Shown: positions 9,567-17,746 of the stretch, one piece after another
How the letters are laid out: each line of letters opens with the position of its first letter
How positions within the stretch are numbered: the first letter of the stretch is position 1
From: Sphingomonadales bacterium Ga0077557
GTDB lineage: Bacteria; Pseudomonadota; Alphaproteobacteria; Sphingomonadales; Sphingomonadaceae
DNA: 64,000 bases
NCBI GenBank assembly: GCA_001464615.1
Contig: LNFI01000031.1
Coordinates: forward strand, 1-64,000
Reading direction: 5' to 3'
Notes under the pieces: generated by a model
What the model was told of the DNA's origin: nothing
The model's input: only the letters and a program-made list of their open reading frames with translations
Databases searched by the model: none
Translations under genes and position numbers: made by a program

Positions 9567-10132
9567 TGTTGCTGACGCCGTCTTTGCCCGCGCTGATCCA
9601 GCCCGTTGCCGCGCGCGCTATCCAGCGTCAGCAGCTCGCTGCGCACCAGTACATCGTCCTTGTTGCGATCGAAGCGGGTGAAGGTCTTGTCGATCTGGGC
9701 GGTCAGCTCGGTCAGCGTGATCCGGTTGTCGCCATCGCTATCGGTTTCATAAGCGCTGGGCAGGGCGTTGCGATCCCCCAGCCAGCGCTCTGCCCAATCG
9801 GCCAGCTCGATATAGCCAAGCGATTCGGGCCGGGCTTTCTCGATGCTGGCAAAGCTCCGGGTCACGCCCGCGCGCATTTCCGCGCGCGTCACCCGCGCAT
9901 CGTCATCGGCATCGGTCGCCCCGATGAACAGCGCCACCGGCTCGGCCATGATTGTCGCGCTTGGCGGCTGCGTGATCGGCGGCACGCGCGCGGCCCCGGC
10001 AGGATCGCCAGCGCCGGGTGCCCGCTGTGCCATCGCTGGCAGCACAGCCAGCCCAGTCAGCCCAGCAACCGCACTGCCCGCCAGCAGCAGAGTCATCACC
10101 AGTCGCTTGGGGGGAGGAGAAACAATCGCCAT
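9563..10132 (-). CDS. EF-hand calcium-binding protein, exported
   Basis: With the ATG at 10132 the product has 189 residues and begins with a signal/anchor segment (MAIVSPPPKRLVMTLLLAG). An upstream ATG at 10198 would add 22 residues, and neither has a convincing ribosome site. At least three EF-hand loops are visible: DADDDARVTRAEM, DSDGDNRITLTEL and DRNKDDVLVRSEL. Each has acidic residues at the usual metal-ligand positions. The protein probably binds calcium in the periplasm. The C-terminus is Gln/Arg-rich. The stop overlaps the HAD start, placing it first in the tgt operon. Confidence 0.8.
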   Translation of the reverse strand: MAIVSPPPKRLVMTLLLAGSAVAGLTGLAVLPAMAQRAPGAGDPAGAARVPPITQPPSATIMAEPVALFIGATDADDDARVTRAEMRAGVTRSFASIEKARPESLGYIELADWAERWLGDRNALPSAYETDSDGDNRITLTELTAQIDKTFTRFDRNKDDVLVRSELLTLDSARGNGLDQRGQRRRQQQ

Positions 10133-10384
10133 AGCCCGGCTGCGATAGCCGCCTTTGGGGGCATTGGCATAGCCCAGTTGAGCGGCTTCTGCCGTCATCA
10201 GCGATTTTTTCGAGATGGGGAGGCTGGGTCGTGCCCGACCGGCCCCGGCGCGGAGCCTGCGGACAAGCGCCTAGGATAGGTTTTCCTGTTTAGCGGGCGC
10301 GGTGGGTTGGTAATTGAGGTGTTTGGTGAACTGGCACCGTCGTTTCGGCACGTACCGGTGTAGTAGAACAAATATGAGTCATTG

Positions 10385-10409
10385 ACCTATGTGCCATTGG
10401 CTTATAGGT
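10385..10409. promoter_or_regulatory. Inverted repeat upstream of toxin-antitoxin genes, candidate operator
   Basis: ACCTAT at 10385-10390 is mirrored by ATAGGT at 10404-10409 with a 13-base spacer, ending nine bases before the toxin ATG. Type II antitoxins of the XRE class usually repress their own promoter at such sites. The assignment rests on position and symmetry only. Confidence 0.45.
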
Positions 10410-10417
10410 AACATCGA

Positions 10418-10771
10418 ATGACTATCATGCAGACCGTCGTCGAACTGCCCGAGTTTCTCAGGCGGGCCAAGGCGATCATGGCGGACGACGAGCGCGCGGC
10501 ATTGGTGGATTATATCGCCGCCAATCCCGAGGCGGGCGTCGCGCTTGGTGGGGGCCTGCGCAAGGTGCGTATCCCGCGCGGAGCTGGAGGAGGGGGCGGC
10601 GGCAAGAGTGGCGGCTATCGGACCATCTATGTGTTCGGGGGCGAGCAGATGCCGATCTTCCTCGTCACTATTTTCGCCAAGAACGACAAGGACAATCTGA
10701 CCAAGGCCGAACAGGCGGCGGCAGTCGCGTTGAGCAAGATGGTGCTCGCAAGCTATGGAGCCAAGGCATGA
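10418..10771 (+). CDS. RelE/HigB-family toxin of a type II toxin-antitoxin pair
   Basis: The 117-residue protein resembles RelE/ParE-superfamily toxins, which are mostly ribosome-dependent mRNA nucleases. Features are an N-terminal helix pair (ELPEFLRRAKAIMADDERAA), the GGGLRKVRIP strand, YRTIYVF, and the C-terminal FLVTIFAKNDKDNLT strand typical of the HigB2/NadS-partner subgroup. A glycine-rich loop (GAGGGGGGKSGG) replaces the shorter loop before the YRTIYVF strand. The gene precedes the antitoxin and overlaps it by four bases, the toxin-first order of HigBA systems. Confidence 0.85.
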   Translation: MTIMQTVVELPEFLRRAKAIMADDERAALVDYIAANPEAGVALGGGLRKVRIPRGAGGGGGGKSGGYRTIYVFGGEQMPIFLVTIFAKNDKDNLTKAEQAAAVALSKMVLASYGAKA

Positions 10772-11058
10772 GCGAAGTGTATGATAGCCTGATGGAAGGC
10801 CTGAACGAGGCGCTGGCTTTCGCACAAGGGGAGCAGACCAATGCCGTCGTCCGCCAGATCGCGGTGCCGGCCGTCGATGTCGCAGCAATCCGCGCCAGCA
10901 CCGGCCTGTCGCAGGGGGCGTTCGCGCGCAGCATCGGTGTCGCCAAGGGAACGCTGCTCAACTGGGAACATGGCCGCAGACAGCCAACCGGCCCCGCCCA
11001 GGTGCTGCTCGCGATAATCGCGAAGAAGCCGTCGCTGGTGAGCGAGTTGCTGCGGTAG
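10768..11058 (+). CDS. XRE-family antitoxin (HigA/NadS-like)
   Basis: The 96-residue protein has a helix-turn-helix of the Xre class in its C-terminal two thirds (IRASTGLSQGAFARSIGV, then LLNWEHGRRQP). In the NadS/HigA group an N-terminal arm binds and neutralises the toxin. ATGA overlap with the toxin stop indicates translational coupling. It is expected to bind its own promoter, with the inverted repeat just upstream of the toxin as a candidate site. Confidence 0.87.
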   Translation: MSEVYDSLMEGLNEALAFAQGEQTNAVVRQIAVPAVDVAAIRASTGLSQGAFARSIGVAKGTLLNWEHGRRQPTGPAQVLLAIIAKKPSLVSELLR

Positions 11059-11080
11059 AGTAACGTGCTGAAAATATGAT

Positions 11081-11196
11081 CCGTTTGTCCTGAGTAGCCA
11101 TTGAGCTTGTCGAAATGGCGTATCGAAGGACGGCATGTGGAGCAGGCCCTTCGATACGGGTCTTCGACGAGCTCAGCCCCTATTCAGGACAAACGG
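11081..11196. repeat. REP-like dispersed inverted repeat
   Basis: The block from CCGTTTGTCCTGAGTAGC (11081) to 11129 is matched as an imperfect inverted copy from CCTTCGATACGGG (11148) to GGACAAACGG (11196), about 49 bases per arm around an 18-base centre. Arms of this type (TTGAGCTTGTCGAA, CTTCGACGAGCTCAG) are familiar as dispersed repeats in sphingomonad genomes. The unit lies just after the antitoxin stop and would fold into a long hairpin that may terminate or stabilise that transcript. Confidence 0.8.
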
Positions 11197-11728
11197 GGCG
11201 GTGATTCAAACTTCATGCAGGATCCTATAGCTATCGTCCTCGATGGGCCTTCGGTGCCAGCTTGCCAACAGCAGCCCCGCTTAGTCGCGCCGGGCCAACA
11301 GGAAGCGCCCAAACTGATGCTTACGGCGCGCCTTCAGGTTGCCTGTGTAACGCCCTGACCCCGGCATTGCGAAGCCATAGTCTAGTTTCAACAACTCAGA
11401 CAATCGTTGGCTCTAAACTTTCGCATTCAGCGAGATGGCCAGCCCGCTAACCGACGACTTTGGCAGGGCGTTACTCTGAACACCCCGCGATCTCAAACTT
11501 TAGGTGCTAACCTGCTCATTATACTGTTCTGACATCCTCCACGTGATCACAAGCCAGAGGCTGCAGCAGCCTTGAGGTAGCTTAGCTTCACCTAAGCCCA
11601 CATCCCAAATCTCGATCGCGACGGACGCTGTTGTACCCTGCGACGCGGATGCGCTAAGCTCGCCGCCAAGTATACAGAACCGTGCATCAGCTTGTGCGCC
11701 ACGAAACAATTTCGACGGGAGTCCGATT
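11197..11728. other. Gap between toxin-antitoxin pair and DUF262 gene
   Basis: No convincing gene was found in these 532 bases apart from the 128-bp repeat-bounded segment. On the minus strand the frame 11281-11412 is open for 43 codons and reads like coding sequence near its end (GNLKARRKHQFGRFLLARRD, then stop). It has no ribosome site and could be a decayed gene end. The last 200 bases turn AT-richer and should hold the promoter of the DUF262 gene. Confidence 0.5.
11347..11474. repeat. 128-bp segment bounded by perfect 11-bp inverted repeats
   Basis: GTAACGCCCTG at 11347-11357 is exactly mirrored by CAGGGCGTTAC at 11464-11474. The interior is not strongly palindromic. Size and perfect ends suggest a MITE-like element or a recombination site. 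No obvious flanking target duplication is seen. Interpretation is open. Confidence 0.4.
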
Positions 11729-13786
11729 ATGAAAGCTAATGAGACACGCGTTGATAAATTTTTAGCCTCAAATGAAACGACGTTCACCATACCTGTCTAC
11801 CAACGTAATTATGACTGGACAAAGGTACAGTGTCAGCAACTGTTTAAGGATATATTGGCGGTTGGCGCTGATGATGATCAAAGCGCACATTTTATTGGTA
11901 GTATTGTATACGTACATGACGATGTTTACACGGCTTCCGGATTAACGGAACTTACCATAATAGACGGCCAGCAACGATTAACTACATTAACTTTGATCTA
12001 TATCGCAATTTATCGATTTGTACTTTCCGAAGGAAACGACAATCTTGCTCAACGACTATTCAAGACTTACTTAATAAATGAATTTGCCGAAGAATCTGAA
12101 AAGCTAAAACTGAAGCCGACTGACAATAATAAATTAGCACTATCTCAAATTCTATCTCCAAATTCAGCAATAAAGCAAGTCGGCTACTCAAGAATAATTG
12201 ATAATTATCGATATTATGAATCGTGCATAAATTCAGCTAATGTAGATGTAATTCTTAAGGGAATGACTAGACTGATATTTGTCGATATTTCACTTGATCG
12301 CCAGAAAGATAATCCGCAAAGAATATTCGAAAGCCTAAACTCAACTGGCTTAGAATTATCACAAGCCGATCTTATTAGAAACTATATCCTGATGGGTCTA
12401 CCGCGGTCAGCGCAGGAGGCACTTTTTAGCAAAATCTGGGAACCAATTGAAGCAAACGCTCGAAATTATGAGACTAATGAAAGTAGAGTGTCGGATTTCA
12501 TTCGTGACTACATAACTATGAAGCAGCGAGATATTCCTAATAAGGCTGCCGTATATGAGAAATTTAAAGAGCGTTATCCTGTTCCGAATTCTACAGAACT
12601 TAAAGATGCTCTCGATGAAATTCGAGATTTTTCAATATTATACGCAAAATTGATTAACCCTATTTCGGAGCCAAATATTTATATTTCCGAAGAATTAAAG
12701 TACATAAACACGTTAGAGATAAACGTTGCCTATCCATTTTTAATGCGAGTTTACAAAGACTATAATGAAACCAAGATCGACGAAGGGACCTTCGTATCGG
12801 TGCTTCGGCTAGTTCAGAGCTTCGCATGGCGAAGATTTTTAGTTGGCCTGCCGACAAATGCGCTCAATAAGATTTTTATGACATTGTATGATCGTGTTAA
12901 TCCGAACGCGTATTTGCACTCAATTGAACAATCTTTGGTCCAGCGGTCAGGGATCCAAAGGTTTCCGAATGATTCCGAGATCATATCGATCATTAAAGAG
13001 CGTGACATATATAACACGAAGTCCAAGACGCGGACCTATTTCTTTGACCGTCTCGAAAATCATAAAAATAATGAACGCGTCGATGTTCGTTCAGCATTAG
13101 TAACTGTTGAGCATATATTCCCGCAGAATCCCGACGCCGAATGGCGATTGCACCTTGACGATGCGGAGTATGCGCAACTCACAGACCAGTATCTCAACAC
13201 GATCGGAAACCTGACGTTGTCTGGAAATAACGGAAAGTTGGGAAATAAATGGTTTGAAGATAAGAAGAATATGAACGTGGAGGGCGGTGAGCAGGGTTAT
13301 GCATTCAGCCGTCTCTGGCTAAACAGGGATTTAAAAGACTCGCCAACTTGGGGGGTGGCCCAGGTTATTGCTCGGTCGGAAAATATTGCTGCGCGGTGCT
13401 TGGAGATTTGGCCGGCGCCCCCGGTAGATATCACCATCGATCCGTCGGACGAAGAAGTTAATATCTTTGATGCTGAAGAGCCCAAGCATAAAAAACTTGA
13501 GTATGCAGTTTTCTTTGGCCGTAAGGTCGAATTTACCCAAGTCGCAAAATTGTATGTTGACGTCTTGAGGCAATTACTCGATCTACAGCCAGAAGCATTT
13601 CACGGGACAAAATTAGGGGAGCGTATTCAGTTAACAAACGATAAAACCATGCTTAGACAAGCGTTAGCAATAAGTGATGATTACTTTGTGGAAGGTAACA
13701 TTGATAGTACTCTGAAGTTTGACCGACTAAAGGTTGCGCTTGCGGAACTGGGTGTTGAGGACGAGCTTCTCGTGAAGTACGCATAA
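11729..13786 (+). CDS. DUF262-DUF1524 GmrSD-like (type IV restriction) anti-phage protein
   Basis: The 685-residue protein has an N-terminal DUF262 (ParB/Srx-like, nucleotide-hydrolysing) domain with IPVYQRNYDW near residue 21 and the DGQQRLTTL motif near 79, followed by NSTGLELSQADLIRNY. The DUF1524 His-Me/HNH nuclease domain carries VEHIFPQNP near residue 460 and IGNLTLSGNNGKLGNKW near 491. A C-terminal domain of about 100 residues (from EYAVFFGRKVEF) was not recognised. This fused order is that of GmrSD/BrxU-type enzymes, which cut modified phage DNA. The gene is much richer in AT and in AGA, ATA and TTA codons than its neighbours, a sign of recent transfer. Confidence 0.85.
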   Translation: MKANETRVDKFLASNETTFTIPVYQRNYDWTKVQCQQLFKDILAVGADDDQSAHFIGSIVYVHDDVYTASGLTELTIIDGQQRLTTLTLIYIAIYRFVLSEGNDNLAQRLFKTYLINEFAEESEKLKLKPTDNNKLALSQILSPNSAIKQVGYSRIIDNYRYYESCINSANVDVILKGMTRLIFVDISLDRQKDNPQRIFESLNSTGLELSQADLIRNYILMGLPRSAQEALFSKIWEPIEANARNYETNESRVSDFIRDYITMKQRDIPNKAAVYEKFKERYPVPNSTELKDALDEIRDFSILYAKLINPISEPNIYISEELKYINTLEINVAYPFLMRVYKDYNETKIDEGTFVSVLRLVQSFAWRRFLVGLPTNALNKIFMTLYDRVNPNAYLHSIEQSLVQRSGIQRFPNDSEIISIIKERDIYNTKSKTRTYFFDRLENHKNNERVDVRSALVTVEHIFPQNPDAEWRLHLDDAEYAQLTDQYLNTIGNLTLSGNNGKLGNKWFEDKKNMNVEGGEQGYAFSRLWLNRDLKDSPTWGVAQVIARSENIAARCLEIWPAPPVDITIDPSDEEVNIFDAEEPKHKKLEYAVFFGRKVEFTQVAKLYVDVLRQLLDLQPEAFHGTKLGERIQLTNDKTMLRQALAISDDYFVEGNIDSTLKFDRLKVALAELGVEDELLVKYA

Positions 13787-13866
13787 TTGTTTTGCCGACG
13801 CCTGGTGGCGAGCAACGGCGAACACCTTCTGAAGCGTCATAGCATAAGTTGAGTCTAGTTTCGCTT

Positions 13867-13890
13867 CTTGAAGGCCGCTGGCCCTTCAAG
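13867..13890. terminator. Hairpin between the DUF262 gene and queA
   Basis: CTTGAAGG and CCTTCAAG form an 8-bp stem around an 8-base loop, 80 bases past the DUF262 stop and 72 bases past the queA stop of the opposing strand. There is no following T-run, so intrinsic termination is uncertain. It could be an mRNA 3' hairpin for either gene. Confidence 0.35.
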
Positions 13891-13961
13891 ACTTGAGGCT
13901 ATGAGCCCCTGCGTGACATAGAATGGGGTCTCGGGGGAGAGAAGCCACAGTCGCCGACACC

Positions 13962-14993
13962 TTATCCCCCCGGCAGCAACAGGCTCGAATCCCCATAGCT
14001 ATAAAACCGATATCCACTCTCAATCGCGTGCGCATACGCCGCCTGCATCACTTCCAGCCCCATCAACGCACTCACCAACATAAACAGCGTCGATTTCGGC
14101 AGGTGGAAATTGGTGATCAGGCCGTCAATGCCCTTGAAACGATAGCCGGGGGTGATGAAGATCGCGGTGTCGCCTTCGAAGGGCAGGATCACGCCGTCGT
14201 CCCGGGCGGCGCTTTCGATCAGGCGCAGGCTGGTGGTGCCGACGGAGATGATCCGCCCGCCGCGCGCGCGCGTCTGGTTGAGCATGGCGGCGGTTTCGGG
14301 GGAGATTCGGCCCCATTCGGCATGCATGGCGTGATCGACGGTGTCGGTCGCTTTGACCGGCAGGAAGGTGCCCGCGCCGACATGCAGGGTCAGCATGGTA
14401 TGGGCGATGCCCGCATCGGCAAGCGCGGTCAGCAGGCCCGGCGTGAAGTGCAGCGCGGCGGTGGGGGCGGCGACGGCGCCTTTCTCGCGGGCGAACATTG
14501 TTTGATAATCATCGGCGTCTTGCGCGTCGGTCGGTCGCTTGGCGGCGATATAGGGTGGCAGGGGCATCCGCCCGACCCGGTCGAGCAGCAACTCGACGGG
14601 CTCGTCGCCCAGAAAGTCGAGCGCAAAGCTGCCGTCTGCGGCGCGGTCGCTGGCAATGGCGCGGGCATCGGCGCCAAAATCGATCGCCTCGCCTTCGCGT
14701 AATTTGCGGGCATTGCGGATGAAGGCGCGCCAGCGGCGGGGCCCTTCGCGCTTGTGCAGCGTGGCGCCAATCCGCGCCTGGCCGCGCATTCCCTCAAGCT
14801 GGGCGGGGATGACGCGGGTATCGTTGAAGACCAGCACGTCGCCCGGCTGCAACAGGCTGGGCAGATCGGTCATGACATGATCGGCCAGCGCCTGCGGCGT
14901 CACGCCAAGCAACCGCGCCGAATCACGCGGCACGGCTGGCCTGAGCGCGATCCGCTCGGGCGGCAGATCGAAATCGAACAGATCAACCTTCAC
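13962..14993 (-). CDS. queA: S-adenosylmethionine:tRNA ribosyltransferase-isomerase
   Basis: QueA moves the ribosyl group of SAM onto preQ1 in tRNA to make epoxyqueuosine. The 343-residue length is normal. Conserved segments seen are [14 protein letters not shown] at the start, [28 protein letters not shown], and [13 protein letters not shown] with HAEWGRI after it; the end is [12 protein letters not shown]. The gene starts 33 bases after the cyclophilin stop and is the last of the xseB-ispA-coaD-cyclophilin run. tgt, usually its direct neighbour, is displaced by the 10.2-13.9 kb insert. Confidence 0.97.
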   Translation of the reverse strand: MKVDLFDFDLPPERIALRPAVPRDSARLLGVTPQALADHVMTDLPSLLQPGDVLVFNDTRVIPAQLEGMRGQARIGATLHKREGPRRWRAFIRNARKLREGEAIDFGADARAIASDRAADGSFALDFLGDEPVELLLDRVGRMPLPPYIAAKRPTDAQDADDYQTMFAREKGAVAAPTAALHFTPGLLTALADAGIAHTMLTLHVGAGTFLPVKATDTVDHAMHAEWGRISPETAAMLNQTRARGGRIISVGTTSLRLIESAARDDGVILPFEGDTAIFITPGYRFKGIDGLITNFHLPKSTLFMLVSALMGLEVMQAAYAHAIESGYRFYSYGDSSLLLPGG

Positions 14994-15026
14994 GACACGT
15001 CAGTCCCGGTTAGCCGCGCGACAGGA

Positions 15027-15728
15027 TCAGCGCGGTGGCTTTGCCGGGGGCGCTTTCCGGGGTGCCGGTGGGGGCGACATCGGCAGCGTTACGGCGGGGC
15101 CGAGATCGGGCGCTGGGGGGGCGGCGGCGATGAAGGCCGGGGGGCTGTCGGCGGCGATATAGGCGTGCAGGATCTTGGACGGGCTGGCGGGGGGCTCGCC
15201 GCGCTCGACCGCGTCGACATGCTCCATGCCCTGGATCACCCGGCCGAACACCGTATATTTCTTGTCGAGCTTCAGCGTTGGCTGGAAGACGATGAAGAAC
15301 TGGCTGTTGGCGCTGTCGTCCGATTGCGCGCGCGCGGCGGAAACGGCACCGCGCACATGCGGCAGGTAATTGAATTCGGCCTTCAGATCGGGGAGTTCCG
15401 ATCCGCCCGTGCCATCGCCCTTGGGGTCGCCGGTCTGTGCCATGAAGCCGTCAATCACGCGGTGAAACAGCAGCCCATCGTAAAAATGCTGACGGGTCAG
15501 CAACTTGATCCGCTCGACCGTTTTGGGGGCGACATCGGGGCGCAGCCAGATGATCACCCGGCCGCCGGTCGACAGGTCCAGATACAGCAGGTTTTCCTTG
15601 TCGTTAATGTCCGGCACGGGGGCGCGGCCAGCAAGCTGCACCGGGATAATCTGGGCGGTGGCGGGCAGGGTGATCAGGCACCCGAACAGGGCGCTGCAGG
15701 CAACAAACAGGCTGGCAAAAAAACGCAT
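15027..15728 (-). CDS. Peptidyl-prolyl cis-trans isomerase, cyclophilin type, exported
   Basis: The ATG at 15728 gives 233 residues; a TTG 15 bases upstream is less likely. A signal peptide (MRFFASLFVACSALFG) leads into a cyclophilin domain at about residues 45-185. The domain carries the active-site segment FHRVIDGFMAQTGDP, then QSDDSANSQFFIVF and YTVFGRVIQGME. A proline/alanine-rich tail follows. It should catalyse proline isomerisation in the periplasm. The gene lies between coaD and queA on the same strand. Confidence 0.92.
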   Translation of the reverse strand: MRFFASLFVACSALFGCLITLPATAQIIPVQLAGRAPVPDINDKENLLYLDLSTGGRVIIWLRPDVAPKTVERIKLLTRQHFYDGLLFHRVIDGFMAQTGDPKGDGTGGSELPDLKAEFNYLPHVRGAVSAARAQSDDSANSQFFIVFQPTLKLDKKYTVFGRVIQGMEHVDAVERGEPPASPSKILHAYIAADSPPAFIAAAPPAPDLGPAVTLPMSPPPAPRKAPPAKPPR

Positions 15729-15821
15729 CACATCCCCGCACAAAAGCGATTTCAGCCGCGCTTAGAGCAAATCGCGGATTGCGCCAAACTGAACGTTGCT
15801 GCCCGTCAGGCGCGACCGCGA

Positions 15822-16328
15822 TCAGCTGCCCTTGCGGCCGATTTGTTCGACGCGCGCGATGACATCGGCATTGACGCCGGGCGGCACGAATTTGTGGATG
15901 TCGCCGCCGAACATCGCGATTTCCTTGACCCAGCGGCTGGCGATCGGCTGCAACGCGACATCGGCCATCAAAAAGACGGTTTCGATGCGGTTGTTGAGCT
16001 GCTGGTTCATGCCCACCATCTGGAATTCATATTCGAAATCGCCGCCACCGCGTAAGCCACGCAGGATCATCCCTGCGCCTTCGCGCTCCGCAAAATCCAT
16101 CAGCAGCGAATCAAAGCCGACGACATGGATTTCGCCGCTGACATCAGCGACTTCGCGCTTCATCATCGCCATGCGTTCGTCGACCGTGAACATCGCGTTC
16201 TTGCTGGGGTTGGTCGTCACGCCGATTACCAGCCGATCGACCAGCTTTGCGCCGCGCCGGATGATGTCCATATGGCCCAACGTGACCGGGTCAAAGGTGC
16301 CGGGATAGACCCCGGTGCGGATCGTCAC
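15822..16328 (-). CDS. coaD: Phosphopantetheine adenylyltransferase
   Basis: CoaD joins ATP and 4'-phosphopantetheine to make dephospho-CoA, the fourth step of CoA synthesis. The 168-residue protein has the nucleotidyltransferase motif GTFDPVTLGH at its N-terminus, RGLRGGGDFEYEFQM for substrate binding, and the ISSS-equivalent region ASRWVKEIAMFGGD. The start overlaps the ispA stop by four bases, so the two are translationally coupled. Confidence 0.97.
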   Translation of the reverse strand: MTIRTGVYPGTFDPVTLGHMDIIRRGAKLVDRLVIGVTTNPSKNAMFTVDERMAMMKREVADVSGEIHVVGFDSLLMDFAEREGAGMILRGLRGGGDFEYEFQMVGMNQQLNNRIETVFLMADVALQPIASRWVKEIAMFGGDIHKFVPPGVNADVIARVEQIGRKGS

Positions 16329-17224
16329 CGATCGCGCTCGAGCGTGTAGCGCGCAATTTCGCGCAGCAGATCGGCCTCGGCGCCATAATTATGCAGATGC
16401 TGCACGGCCTGATCGACCAGCATCCGCGCTTGTTCGCGCGCCCGGTCAACGCCGAGCAGGCTGAGGAAGGTTTCCTTGCCCGCGTCCTGATCCTTATGGA
16501 CGCGCTTGCCCATTTTTTCTTCTTCGCCCTCATAATCGAGCAGATCGTCGGCGATCTGGAACGCGAGGCCGATGGCGCGCGCATAGCCGCGCAGGCCAGT
16601 CCGCGCCTCAGGCGATGCCTTGCCCAGAATCGCCCCGGCCTCAACCGCGCTGGCGATCAGCGCGCCGGTCTTCATCGCTTGCAGCCGGGTGATGGTTGGC
16701 AAATCAAAGCTCGCCTTTTCGGCTTCGATGTCCATCATCTGCCCGCCGGCCATGCCCGCCGGCCCCGCCGCCCGCGCCAGATCAAGCACCAGTTCGGCGC
16801 GCACAAAGGGATCGCCATGCGTGGCTGGCTCGGCGAGAATTTCAAACGCCAGGGCGTGCAGGCAATCGCCCGCCAGGATGGCGGTCGCTTCGCTATACAG
16901 CTTGTGGACGGTGGGCTTGCCACGGCGCAGATCGTCATCGTCCATCGCCGGCAGATCGTCATGGATCAGCGAATAGACATGGATGCATTCAATCGCGAGC
17001 GCCGCGCGCCCGGCGCACTCGCGGTCCACGCCGAACAGCCGCGCCGTTGCAAACACCAGCAAGGGCCGCAATCTTTTGCCGCCGCCGATCGCAGCATGCC
17101 GCATCGCCCGGTAAAGATCGGCCCGGGGATCGTCAGGGATCGCCAGCAATAAATCGAATCGGTCGTCAATCTCGGCCGAGATTTCCGAAAGCGCCGCCTT
17201 CAGCGACAACGAGGCGTCCGCCAT
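16325..17224 (-). CDS. ispA: Farnesyl/geranyl diphosphate synthase (polyprenyl synthetase)
   Basis: The start at 17224 (MADASLSLKAALSEI) fits the family at 299 residues; the open frame continues 63 codons upstream through xseB sequence without a ribosome site. The first Asp-rich motif is LIHDDLPAMDDDDLRRGKPT and the second is LAFQIADDLLDYEGEEE, both Mg-diphosphate-binding. GGGKRLRPLLV precedes them. The short spacer and DDxxxxD form indicate farnesyl diphosphate synthesis from IPP and DMAPP. The gene follows xseB by seven bases and overlaps coaD. Confidence 0.94.
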   Translation of the reverse strand: MADASLSLKAALSEISAEIDDRFDLLLAIPDDPRADLYRAMRHAAIGGGKRLRPLLVFATARLFGVDRECAGRAALAIECIHVYSLIHDDLPAMDDDDLRRGKPTVHKLYSEATAILAGDCLHALAFEILAEPATHGDPFVRAELVLDLARAAGPAGMAGGQMMDIEAEKASFDLPTITRLQAMKTGALIASAVEAGAILGKASPEARTGLRGYARAIGLAFQIADDLLDYEGEEEKMGKRVHKDQDAGKETFLSLLGVDRAREQARMLVDQAVQHLHNYGAEADLLREIARYTLERDR

Positions 17225-17231
17225 GATGATA

Positions 17232-17477
17232 TCAGCCCGCCGCAAAGGAAGTGGTGCCGACCGGTCGCCCATCGCTATCGAGCTTGATCGCTTCGATCCG
17301 GGCCTGTGCCGCATCCAGCCGGTCGGCACAACGCTGGCGGAGCTGACTGCCGCGCTCATACAGGGCGATAGAATTATCGAGCGGCTCATCCCCGCTTTCA
17401 AGCCGGGCGACAATGCGCTCCAGCTCTTTCAGGGCGTCCTCGAACGACATTTCTTCGATTGCACTAGCGGCTTCCAT
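17232..17477 (-). CDS. xseB: Exodeoxyribonuclease VII small subunit
   Basis: The 81-residue protein starts at 17477; the open frame runs further upstream but that part does not look coding. The XseB signature is clear: FEDALKELERIVARLESGD, then LDNSIALYERGSQLRQRCA. XseB forms coiled-coil pairs that sheathe XseA in the ssDNA exonuclease. xseB directly before ispA is a widespread arrangement. xseA is not in the window. Confidence 0.93.
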   Translation of the reverse strand: MEAASAIEEMSFEDALKELERIVARLESGDEPLDNSIALYERGSQLRQRCADRLDAAQARIEAIKLDSDGRPVGTTSFAAG

Positions 17478-17746
17478 GGCGACGCTATGGGGCAGGCGGG
17501 CAACAGGGGTCAAGAAGCAGCAAGGACCCAAGTGCAATGTCGTGCGTTTCTCCGGGCAGCTTTTCTTGCCCCAGGCATTATTGGGCGCGTCATTGGCAAC
17601 AGGATCGGCCACGCCATCTGCCATGCGCCGGTTACACCCAAAGCGGTGACTTGGGCGGCGAAAATCGACCGGGGCATGCCCAAAGCCATGGCGGGCGGAG
17701 TGATCGCAGGTTAGGTTGATCGGGCAATTTGGCAGGAGGACAGGCG

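Noticed and set aside
11500..11790. 96-codon minus-strand open frame before the DUF262 gene
   Set aside because: It overlaps the DUF262 start on the opposite strand and shows no family or ribosome site.
14754..16055. 433-codon plus-strand open frame
   Set aside because: It spans antisense across queA, the cyclophilin gene and coaD and has no family features.
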